Origin: Acinetobacter baylyi DSM 14961 = CIP 107474 | Lineage (GTDB): Bacteria > Pseudomonadota > Gammaproteobacteria > Pseudomonadales > Moraxellaceae | Direction of reading: 5' to 3' | DNA: 64,000 bases | Assembly: GCF_000368685.1 (NCBI RefSeq) | Contig: NZ_KB849628.1 | Location: 62,001-126,000, forward strand | Shown: positions 27,311-34,677 of the stretch, in pieces | Numbering within the stretch: the first letter of the stretch is position 1 | Layout: every line of letters starts with the position of its first letter | Program-made: the position numbers and the translations under genes | Notes under the pieces: generated by a model | Told to the model about the DNA's origin: nothing | Database searches by the model: none | The model's input: only the letters and a program-made list of their open reading frames with translations

Positions 27311-28729
27311 TTAAACCATTTCAGCTTTCGGTTGCACCATATTGTCAACCGCTAAAATTTCTGAAAGTTGATCATCAGACAACAGGTTTTCAGATTTGAT
27401 CAGACTCAATACGCTTAAACCACTTTCATTTGCAGTTTTAGCAATACGTGTTGTGGTTTCATATCCAAGATAAGGATTCAGAGCAGTCACAATTCCAATG
27501 GAATTATCGACAAGTGCTTTACAATGTTGTTCGTTTGCAGTCACGGTATCGATACACTTGGTTTGGAACATGACGAGCGCATTACCAAGTAACTCAATTG
27601 ATTCAAACAGTTTGAATGCAATCAGGGGTTCCATTGCATTTAATTGTAATTGACCCGCTTCAGCAGATAAAGTTACAGCCAAATCATTCGCAATAATCTG
27701 GAAACATACAAGATTCATTGCCTCTGGAATAACTGGGTTTACTTTACCTGGCATGATTGAGCTGCCAGGTTGGCGCGGCTCTAGATTAATTTCATTGATC
27801 CCAGTACGTGGACCACTTGAAAGTAAACGTAGATCATTGGCGATTTTTGAGAGTTTAGTTGCTGTACGTTTAAGTAATCCTGACAACAATACAAAATCAC
27901 CCATATCTGAAGTCGCTTCGATTAAATCGGGAGCAGACTTGATATCTTTCTGGCTAATTGTCGCAAGTGCATCAATGGCAAGTTGGGTATATTTTTGTTC
28001 TGTATTGATTCCTGTACCAATCGCAGTACCGCCAAGATTCATATAATTTAGAGTTTGAGGCGCGATTTCTCTAATCTTGATCAAATCTTTTTCAAGTGTA
28101 GAAGCAAAAGCATTAAATTCTTGACCCAAAGTCATTGGAACGGCGTCTTGAAGCTGAGTACGGCCCATTTTCAAAATATGTGCAAATTCATCACCCTTAC
28201 GGCGTAGGCTAGCAATCAAATTTTCAAAAGGCGTATTTAAATCATCTAAGCTGAATAATAAACCTAAGCGAATTGCAGTTGGATAAACGTCATTGGTCGA
28301 TTGAGACATATTCACATCATTGTTTGGATGTAAAAAGTTGTATTCACCTTTTTTATGACCCAAATGCTCTAATGCAATATTTGCAATTACTTCATTGGCA
28401 TTCATGTTGGTAGAGGTACCCGCACCACCCTGAATGAGGTCAATGGGGAACTGTTCGTGGTAAAAACCTTGAATTAACTGATCACAGCTATATTTGATTG
28501 CATTAAATTTTAAATCACTTAATTTACCCAAAGTATGGTTTGCTTCTGCACATGCATGCTTCACCATCGCTAATGATTTGATCAAATTTGGATATTGATT
28601 GATTTTATTAGAGCTTAGATTGAAGTTTTCAATTGCTCGTAAAGTTTGGATACCGAAGTAAAATTGATTTGGTACTTCACGTAGACCCAGTAAATCCTTT
28701 TCTGTACGAGTTTGAATTTCAGCGTTCAT
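27311..28729 (-). CDS. aspA: Aspartate ammonia-lyase
   Basis: 472-aa fumarase/aspartase-superfamily lyase that deaminates L-aspartate to fumarate and ammonia. The signature GSSIMPGKVNPV is present (about residues 316-327 of the chosen protein), with TSTNMNANEV and HPNNDVNMSQSTNDV typical of aspartase. The open frame runs 58 codons further and into the LysR gene on the other strand; the ATG at 28729 gives family-typical length and start (MNAEIQTRTEKDLLG), so it is used, though its SD is weak. An intermediate ATG at 28780 cannot be excluded. Divergent from a LysR gene. Confidence 0.92.
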   Translation of the reverse strand: MNAEIQTRTEKDLLGLREVPNQFYFGIQTLRAIENFNLSSNKINQYPNLIKSLAMVKHACAEANHTLGKLSDLKFNAIKYSCDQLIQGFYHEQFPIDLIQGGAGTSTNMNANEVIANIALEHLGHKKGEYNFLHPNNDVNMSQSTNDVYPTAIRLGLLFSLDDLNTPFENLIASLRRKGDEFAHILKMGRTQLQDAVPMTLGQEFNAFASTLEKDLIKIREIAPQTLNYMNLGGTAIGTGINTEQKYTQLAIDALATISQKDIKSAPDLIEATSDMGDFVLLSGLLKRTATKLSKIANDLRLLSSGPRTGINEINLEPRQPGSSIMPGKVNPVIPEAMNLVCFQIIANDLAVTLSAEAGQLQLNAMEPLIAFKLFESIELLGNALVMFQTKCIDTVTANEQHCKALVDNSIGIVTALNPYLGYETTTRIAKTANESGLSVLSLIKSENLLSDDQLSEILAVDNMVQPKAEMV

Positions 28730-28806
28730 TCTTATATCGCTATCTAGACAAGATGATTCATCATAGAATTGGGTTTGCATGATTTCTAATGCATAGATTA
28801 ATTTTA

Positions 28807-28825
28807 GTATGCATTTTTTGCATAC
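28807..28825. promoter_or_regulatory. 19-bp palindrome in the aspA-LysR intergenic region
   Basis: GTATGCA, TTTTT, TGCATAC: a perfect 7-5-7 inverted repeat in the 136-bp gap between aspA and the divergent LysR gene. Similar half-sites (GCAT, ATGCA) lie just to the left at about 28778-28796. Good candidate operator for the adjacent LysR protein. Confidence 0.65.
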
Positions 28826-28865
28826 CGTGTTTATAATGCGCCAAAACACTATATGACATGAAGCA

Positions 28866-29756
28866 ATGAGTCTTGAAATTCGCTGGATTGAAGATCTACT
28901 CACACTCGAACAAGAACGTTCATTTTCAAAAGCTGCAGAGCGACGCTTTGTCAGTCAGTCCGCTTTTACAAGACGCATTCAACAGCTAGAGCAATCTTTG
29001 GGTTATCCCATTTTGGAGCGAAACTCGCGTTATATGGAGTTTACCGATGCGGGTCAGATATTATTGACGACAGCCAAAAGTATTGAACAACAATTGAATG
29101 CAACTTTGGCTTTATTAAATAATTTAAATCGTGCAAATGAAGTGACCATCAAATTTGCAGTCGTTCATTCATTAAGTTCTACTTTTTTTTCAAAGTTTTT
29201 AAAATTATTCCCCGAATATATTAAAGATTTTAAAATAGAATTGGTTGCTGCCAACGTGGGTGAGGGGTTTAAACTTTTAAAAGAAGGGGCTTGTGATTTC
29301 TTGATTTGTTATTCAGATGAATCCAAATTGAAATTAATTAATCATGAAGTACTTAGTTATTTAAAGCTTGGTGAAACAGAAATTATTCCTGTTACACTTA
29401 TTGATGAAGATGGAAATGCAAAATATGATTTAAATCAAAGATTTCCATTGTTATCTTACAGTAAAAATGCGTACTTAAGAAATCTGGTTGATCAGGTTAT
29501 TGTAAATAGATTAGATTATCGAATTTTATATGAAACAGATCATGCAAATAATCTTAAGGATTTCGTATTGCAAGGTGCAGGAATTGCTTGGTTGCCTAAA
29601 ATTACGATTGAAGAAGATTTGTTAAGAAAAAGGTTAAAAATTATTAATGCGCGTGAATTTATTATTAAGCAGCAAATTTTTATATTTAAAAATAAGTTAA
29701 GAAAAGATGATTATTTGAAAATATTTTGGGATTCTCTTAGAAATATCGAATACTAA
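28866..29756 (+). CDS. LysR-family regulator resembling HypT
   Basis: 296 aa. N-terminal HTH (SFSKAAERRFVSQSAFTRRI, about residues 19-38) and a LysR co-inducer domain. Two segments, FPLLSYSKNAYLRNLV and GAGIAWLPKITIEEDLL, closely resemble remembered E. coli HypT (YjiE) sequence, a hypochlorite-responsive regulator, but I do not see whether the regulatory methionines are kept. Divergent from aspA with a shared palindrome between, so control of aspA is likely. ATG at 28866 is the only reasonable start. Confidence 0.85.
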   Translation: MSLEIRWIEDLLTLEQERSFSKAAERRFVSQSAFTRRIQQLEQSLGYPILERNSRYMEFTDAGQILLTTAKSIEQQLNATLALLNNLNRANEVTIKFAVVHSLSSTFFSKFLKLFPEYIKDFKIELVAANVGEGFKLLKEGACDFLICYSDESKLKLINHEVLSYLKLGETEIIPVTLIDEDGNAKYDLNQRFPLLSYSKNAYLRNLVDQVIVNRLDYRILYETDHANNLKDFVLQGAGIAWLPKITIEEDLLRKRLKIINAREFIIKQQIFIFKNKLRKDDYLKIFWDSLRNIEY

Positions 29757-29845
29757 AATAATAGCAAATTTTTGAAAAAGCCCAATTCATTTACAATGGT
29801 GAGTTTAAGCTTTCTGGATAAAAAATCTGCGTTAAAAAAGCATTT

Positions 29846-30046
29846 ATGTTATTTCTAGCAGTACAATGTACTGCACAAGTTCAATATCACTTAGATTCAA
29901 TGTCTGGCGAAGATATGCCAGTGCCAGATCAAATTAAGGAAAAGTGTACAAATTTACCTGCAATACTGATTCGTGAAAGTAGTTTTGCAACTAAGTTTTT
30001 TGATGCAATGATTCGAAAAAATGCAAGAGTGAAAGTAAAAATTTAA
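29846..30046 (+). CDS. Possible small protein, 66 aa
   Basis: 66 codons with codon choice like its neighbours and a plausible soluble sequence (Met-Leu-Phe start, EDMPVPDQIKEKC in the middle, basic end ARVKVKI). No clear SD and no family recognised. It lies alone between the LysR and MarR genes. Could be a remnant of a longer gene. Confidence 0.35.
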   Translation: MLFLAVQCTAQVQYHLDSMSGEDMPVPDQIKEKCTNLPAILIRESSFATKFFDAMIRKNARVKVKI

Positions 30047-30116
30047 TACTTTTTATGATTTGCTCGGAAGCCAATGATTTACGATTGTTTTTTTAAGAAT
30101 CGTATTTTGTCGATTG

Positions 30117-30130
30117 ATACCAAATGGTAT
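30117..30130. promoter_or_regulatory. Palindrome upstream of the MarR gene
   Basis: ATACCA, AA, TGGTAT: a perfect 6-2-6 inverted repeat about 110 bp upstream of the MarR-family ATG at 30241. MarR proteins usually bind palindromes near their own promoters, so autoregulation is possible. Confidence 0.45.
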
Positions 30131-30240
30131 AAAAATATGATTTTTAAATATTAATTGATCGGAAAGACAATATTTGTTTATTCAAACTTTCAAATATATG
30201 CTAACTTAAAATCAATGAATCAATTTGCTCTTAGATACGT

Positions 30241-30702
30241 ATGACCAATAAATATGCTAAATATTTTCCTACACACGATGATTTTGATCTAGAAGAATTT
30301 CCTTACTATCTCATTTCTCAAGTCCATGCACTTTATATAAATAAAATTGATAATTCTCTTAAAAAGCATGGTTTAGATAATTCGAGACGACGTATTTTAT
30401 TGGCTGCATCTACAAGACAGGATGCAAGCATTTCAGATTTGGCGGAAATGGCGCTGATTAAAATTCCAACAACAACAAAAATAATTTATCGTTTAAAGGA
30501 TGAGGGATATGTCGAAACCTCATTGTGTGAGAACGATAACCGCGTAACCCGAGTGGCATTGACTAAACTCGGGCATGAAATGGTCATTAAAATTAATGAA
30601 ATTACTTCATTATTGTTTAATGACAGCTTCTCTGGCTTGAAGCCTTCAGATATTAAGCGATTAAATGAATCACTTCGAGTGATTAAAAATAACTTAGCCT
30701 AA
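30241..30702 (+). CDS. MarR-family transcriptional regulator
   Basis: 153 aa with the MarR winged helix: ASISDLAEMALIKIPTTTKI (about residues 62-81) and a wing ending DNRVTRVALTKLG (about 100-112). Neighbours give no obvious target (unknown small gene to the left, XRE gene and bd oxidase convergent to the right). ATG at 30241 has no clear SD. Followed by a 15-bp-stem terminator. Ligand and regulon unknown. Confidence 0.85.
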   Translation: MTNKYAKYFPTHDDFDLEEFPYYLISQVHALYINKIDNSLKKHGLDNSRRRILLAASTRQDASISDLAEMALIKIPTTTKIIYRLKDEGYVETSLCENDNRVTRVALTKLGHEMVIKINEITSLLFNDSFSGLKPSDIKRLNESLRVIKNNLA

Positions 30703-30734
30703 AGCTTGTACACGCCATTAAAATCATTCTGATG

Positions 30735-30769
30735 AAACCAGACTTTGTATATTACAAAGTCTGGTTTTT
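30735..30769. terminator. Strong bidirectional terminator
   Basis: A 15-bp perfect stem (AAACCAGACTTTGTA and its complement) with a 3-nt loop and T-run, between the convergent MarR gene and XRE gene; it also ends the cydAB transcript. Confidence 0.92.
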
Positions 30770-30772
30770 GCA

Positions 30773-31030
30773 TTAGCCTAGATTTTTTAATACAAAATGC
30801 AGTGATTGAATAAACAGCCGAATTAATGCCTGAGCAGAACTTGAGGGATGGCGTACACCTCTTTCCCAACTTTCGAGTGTTCTGGCAGAAATTCCGAGTT
30901 TTGAAGCCAGTTGAGCCTGTGAAATATTGAGAGCTCTACGGATTCGAACCATGTGGTGTGATAAAAAATCATCCTGAATGTTAGCAAGAGTATTATTTAG
31001 GCGTTTATCGCTATGTTGAATGAAATTCAT
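30773..31030 (-). CDS. Small XRE-family DNA-binding protein
   Basis: 85 aa, essentially one helix-turn-helix of the NadS/HigA-like XRE type: LNISQAQLASKLGISARTLE SWERG region (about residues 34-58). Antitoxin-like proteins have this fold, but no partner toxin gene is next to it. It follows the cydX-like gene by 17 nt on the same strand, with AGGGA before its ATG, so it is probably cotranscribed with the bd oxidase operon. Confidence 0.75.
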   Translation of the reverse strand: MNFIQHSDKRLNNTLANIQDDFLSHHMVRIRRALNISQAQLASKLGISARTLESWERGVRHPSSSAQALIRLFIQSLHFVLKNLG

Positions 31031-31047
31031 AGTGCTGTATTCCCTTG

Positions 31048-31155
31048 CTAGTAAGCCAGCTGTAACAGCAATCTAAAAGCCATCGCAATGATCAAAAGCC
31101 CGAAGAAACCAGCAAGCCAGAGTACAACAAACCACTGAAATTTAGATAACTTCAT
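31048..31155 (-). CDS. CydX-like small membrane protein of bd oxidase (DUF2474 type)
   Basis: 35-aa single-pass membrane peptide: starts MKLSKFQWFVVLWLAG, continues with a hydrophobic helix and ends RLLLQLAY. It lies 12 nt after cydB with GGAGCAA before the ATG. Short accessory subunits following cydAB or cioAB (CydX, DUF2474-type) stabilise the oxidase. The pattern W-x4-W in the helix fits the DUF2474 type accompanying cyanide-insensitive oxidases. It is too short for most gene calls. Confidence 0.8.
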   Translation of the reverse strand: MKLSKFQWFVVLWLAGFFGLLIIAMAFRLLLQLAY

Positions 31156-31167
31156 TTGAAATTGCTC

Positions 31168-32172
31168 CTAGTGATAACCTTCATCACCCACACGAACTTT
31201 ATCTCTAAATACCCAATATGCCATGATGGTATACATAATGATAATTGGAATCAGAATTAGCGCGCCAATTAATGCAAAAAGCTGACTATTGGCGGGAGCT
31301 GCTGCATCCCAAATAGTCACTGACGGTGGAATAATGTAGGGGAAAATACTAATCAAGAAGCCTGTATATGCAAGGAACACCAATGCCAATGTATAAAGAA
31401 AGGGCATAGATTCCTGACGTTTGCTACATGCCCGAACTGTAAGAAAAGTAAATATAACCACTAAAATTGGAACAGGGCTAAAATAGGTCAATTGAGGCTG
31501 AGTAAACCAGCGTGCAGCAATTTGAGGCTGTGATAACGGCGTATAAATACTGACACAGACAAAAATGATTAATAATGCATACATGAGTTTAGGCATTAAG
31601 CTATACATATTAAGTTGTAATCGATGATCTGTTTTCATAATCAACCAACCACAGCCCAGAGCAGCATAGACTACTACAACACCAACACCCGTAAATAATG
31701 AAAATGGAGTGAGCCAGTCTAAACCACCGCCTGCATAACGGCCATCTACGATATGGATACCCTGAATATAAGCACCTAAAATTACCCCTTGTAAGAAGCT
31801 TGAGATTATAGAACCACCAATAAAAGCAGCATCCCATAAATGTTTGGTACGATTGGCCTTAAAACGAAATTCAAAAGCCACGCCGCGGAAGATCAGTGCG
31901 ATTACCATAAGAATTATTGGCAAATAAAGTGCTGATAACACGGCGGAATAAACCATGGGAAAAGCTGCAAACAGTCCCGCTCCACCCAAAACCATCCAGG
32001 TTTCATTACCATCCCAGACGGGTGCGACCGTATTCATCATGACATCACGTTCATGTTGGTCTTTGATAAATGGGAATAAAATACCAATTCCTAAGTCAAA
32101 GCCATCCAGAACAATATAAATAAATACACCTACAGCAATGATGACAATCCAGATTAAAGATAAATCAATCAT
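31168..32172 (-). CDS. cydB: Cytochrome bd ubiquinol oxidase subunit II
   Basis: 334 aa with about nine hydrophobic helices; N-terminal IDLSLIWIVIIAVGVF and DGFDLGIGILFPF, plus WDGNETWMVLGGAGLFAAFP, are CydB signatures. It pairs with CydA in the cytoplasmic membrane to reduce O2 with ubiquinol without proton pumping. A TTG two codons upstream opens the frame, but GGAGC precedes the ATG at 32172, chosen here; it lies 3 nt past the cydA stop. Confidence 0.95.
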   Translation of the reverse strand: MIDLSLIWIVIIAVGVFIYIVLDGFDLGIGILFPFIKDQHERDVMMNTVAPVWDGNETWMVLGGAGLFAAFPMVYSAVLSALYLPIILMVIALIFRGVAFEFRFKANRTKHLWDAAFIGGSIISSFLQGVILGAYIQGIHIVDGRYAGGGLDWLTPFSLFTGVGVVVVYAALGCGWLIMKTDHRLQLNMYSLMPKLMYALLIIFVCVSIYTPLSQPQIAARWFTQPQLTYFSPVPILVVIFTFLTVRACSKRQESMPFLYTLALVFLAYTGFLISIFPYIIPPSVTIWDAAAPANSQLFALIGALILIPIIIMYTIMAYWVFRDKVRVGDEGYH

Positions 32173-32174
32173 GA

Positions 32175-33602
32175 TCAAGCTCCTTTATTCTGATCATCAA
32201 TTTGCTCATCAGCGGCACTGAGTGGGCGCATTGGGGTTTTAAAATGTCCAACACCACCGACTTGTTCAGGTTGGCTATGAATAAATTCAGGACCTTTGTT
32301 GATCAGTTTAAGCATGTAGTAAATACCAATGCCAAAAACAACAAAATAAACCAGTACAAAAATGATTAAAGTTAAACCGACTTGTTCGGCAGATACGGGC
32401 GAAAGTGCATCTTTGGTACGCATCACACCATAAACCACCCACGGCTGACGACCAACCTCAGTAGTAAACCAGCCTGCTAATAGTGCAATAAAACCTGAAG
32501 GCCCCATAAATAGTGCAAAGCGTTGAAACCATTTATTTTCGTAAAGCTTTCCAGATTTTCTAAGTAAAAGTCCTGCCAATGCAAGTAAAACCATTAACAT
32601 CCCTAAACCTACCATGACTCGGAAGCTCCAAAAGACGATAGTGGAGTTTGGACGATCTTCAGGTGCAAAGTCTTTCAAACCTTTGACGGTACCATTCATA
32701 GAGTGAGTTAAGATCAAGCTCCCTAGATGAGGAATAGCAATCGCATATTTGGTTCGTTCTTCCTGCATGTCTGGAATACCGAATAAATAAAGAGGCATAG
32801 CATGATCATGGTTGGTTTCCCAATGACCTTCCATAGCCGCGAGTTTTGCTGGTTGATGCTCTAAAGTGTTTAAACCATGTGCATCGCCCACAAAAACTTG
32901 CAACGGGGCTAAAATCAAAATTAGCCAAAGTGCCATTGAAAAAGATTTTTTTACCAAGTCATCACGGCGGCCTTTGAGTAAGTGCCAAGCGGCAGTTGCA
33001 GCCACCAATAACGATGACACCATAAATGCAGCAATTGCCATATGTGCCAATCGATAAGGAAAAGATGGATTAAATACAATGGCAAACCAGTCTTGTGGAA
33101 CGATAATGCCATTTTCAATCGTAAATCCTTGAGGGGTTTGCATCCAGCTATTGGATGATAAGATCCAGAACATCGAAATACATGTTCCAACTGCAACCAT
33201 TAAAGTCGCAAAGAAATGGGCTTTTTTCCCAACACGGCCCCATCCAAAAAGCATGATGCCTAAGAAACCTGCCTCAAGGAAAAAAGCACTGAGTACTTCA
33301 TAGCTGAGTAATGGCCCTGTTACGCCGCCTGCAAATCGAGAAAACTCACTCCAGTTGGTTCCAAACTGGTAGCTCATGACCACACCGGAAACCACACCCA
33401 TCCCGAAGGCGACTGCAAAGATTTTGACCCAAAATTTGAATAAATCCTGATAAACAGGATTGCCAGTATGTAACCAGCGCCATTCCAGAACTGCGAGAAA
33501 ACTGGCCAGACCAATTGAAATTGCTGGAAAGATAATATGAAATGAAACCGTAAATGCAAACTGGATTCGTGCTAGTTCTAAAGCTGTCAGTCCTAAGGTC
33601 AT
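32175..33602 (-). CDS. cydA: Cytochrome bd ubiquinol oxidase subunit I (CIO type)
   Basis: 475-aa membrane subunit carrying the haems. ARIQFAFTVSFHIIFPAISIG includes the first haem His; FVGDAHGLNTLEHQPAKLAAMEGHW is a hallmark. The Q-loop (DHAMPLYLFGIPDMQEERTKYAIAIPHLGS region) is short, as in cyanide-insensitive oxidases (CioA), not the long E. coli CydA loop. Heads the cydA-cydB-cydX-like-XRE set. Expected to support respiration at low O2 or with inhibitors of haem-copper oxidases. Confidence 0.95.
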   Translation of the reverse strand: MTLGLTALELARIQFAFTVSFHIIFPAISIGLASFLAVLEWRWLHTGNPVYQDLFKFWVKIFAVAFGMGVVSGVVMSYQFGTNWSEFSRFAGGVTGPLLSYEVLSAFFLEAGFLGIMLFGWGRVGKKAHFFATLMVAVGTCISMFWILSSNSWMQTPQGFTIENGIIVPQDWFAIVFNPSFPYRLAHMAIAAFMVSSLLVAATAAWHLLKGRRDDLVKKSFSMALWLILILAPLQVFVGDAHGLNTLEHQPAKLAAMEGHWETNHDHAMPLYLFGIPDMQEERTKYAIAIPHLGSLILTHSMNGTVKGLKDFAPEDRPNSTIVFWSFRVMVGLGMLMVLLALAGLLLRKSGKLYENKWFQRFALFMGPSGFIALLAGWFTTEVGRQPWVVYGVMRTKDALSPVSAEQVGLTLIIFVLVYFVVFGIGIYYMLKLINKGPEFIHSQPEQVGGVGHFKTPMRPLSAADEQIDDQNKGA

Positions 33603-33739
33603 GACTGCACCTCACATTTTATATTCGTGAAATTTAGCCAATCTTTAGATATGGCTATTTCTATCCAGTATAGGGTATTTTTTAAACAATAAGGCATGCT
33701 TAGTCTCTTCAACAAATTAAATTTTTTAAACTGTAAAAA

Positions 33740-34180
33740 TTAAATAGTGAAAGAAAAAGGAGGGGCACGGCCTTGAGGGATTAAGAATAATTGTTGTAAT
33801 ACAAAGAAAACATGAAAGAAGTTTTCTTGAAAAGCCAGAAAACGAATTTGAATTCTAACCAACACTTCTTTTAAATCAAAATCAAGTAACGGTATAACAT
33901 GGCTGTATACCACACAATACTGACACTGATGATTTATATCATGATGATGTGCGTTTTGATTTTGATGCTGAAGTTGGCTATGAGCTGAATGCTCTGGTAG
34001 AGATTGCATATCATGGTGTTGAACCATATGCATACTGGATGAATAATCACCCAATTGCAAAGCTTGGGCAATAGTCTCACATACAGGAGAAATTTGATAT
34101 TTCTCTGGCAGTAAAGGCTGTAAAAATACAGCGATTTGCAATAAGACTGCATAACAACCCAGCAATCTTCCCAAACTCAT
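33740..34180 (-). CDS. DUF2946-like His/Cys-rich protein
   Basis: About 146 aa. An N-terminal hydrophobic signal/anchor (MSLGRLLGCYAVLLQIAVFLQPLL) precedes a His- and Gln-rich middle (HMVQHHDMQ, HSAHSQLQHQNQNAHHHD), a HQCQYCVVYSHV CxxC motif, and a C-terminal QGRAPP. The CxxC plus GRAPP pattern resembles DUF2946, often near copper uptake genes. Start: GTG at 34186 opens the frame, but the ATG at 34180 has AGG close by. Possible periplasmic metal (copper) binding is inference from composition. Confidence 0.65.
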   Translation of the reverse strand: MSLGRLLGCYAVLLQIAVFLQPLLPEKYQISPVCETIAQALQLGDYSSSMHMVQHHDMQSLPEHSAHSQLQHQNQNAHHHDINHQCQYCVVYSHVIPLLDFDLKEVLVRIQIRFLAFQENFFHVFFVLQQLFLIPQGRAPPFSFTI

Positions 34181-34677
34181 CAACACCTAAGAGATCTCTT
34201 GTGGAAATCAATATTCGGCTAAGACTATAGCAAAAAATGTATTTCCTCAAAGTTTTAATTCAATTTTTGGTTTAGTTGGTTAGTTTTAAATATAAAAAAT
34301 CTATAAGACAAAATTATGATTTAAATTTTAGGTGAGTATTTGTGTAGTTTTAATCATAAATAAAATTATATTGAGATCGGGATTTTTCCTAGATTACTTG
34401 CGATATTTTCAATAACCTTATGTTTTTATATGATTTTATTTAAAAAAATCATAAAACGTTATTACGCTTGGCAGAAGTTATTTTTCCAAACCGTATCATA
34501 AATAATTTTTTTATATTTATCATGAATTCTGAAATTTTGTTATTTCCATTTTTGATGCTTCAGTTTTGCTCTTAACCATTAACTTTAAGTTAATGAAAGT
34601 GGGTTTTGGTTGATTGATCTAACTTTTAAAAGGGTATTTGATAAGACACAGACCAAAATATTCACAAGGAAACGTAC
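34181..34677. other. 497-bp region upstream of mdcA
   Basis: AT-rich, no gene. It holds the 19-bp palindrome at 34577-34595, a hairpin ATGATTTT/AAAATCAT at 34430-34452 without T-run, and the mdcA leader. Confidence 0.6.
34577..34595 (+). promoter_or_regulatory. 19-bp palindrome upstream of mdcA
   Basis: CATTAACTTTAAGTTAATG: perfect 9-1-9 inverted repeat, 82 bp upstream of the mdcA ATG. LysR proteins bind interrupted palindromes in such positions; the mdc-linked LysR gene at 42014 is a likely reader. Confidence 0.65.
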
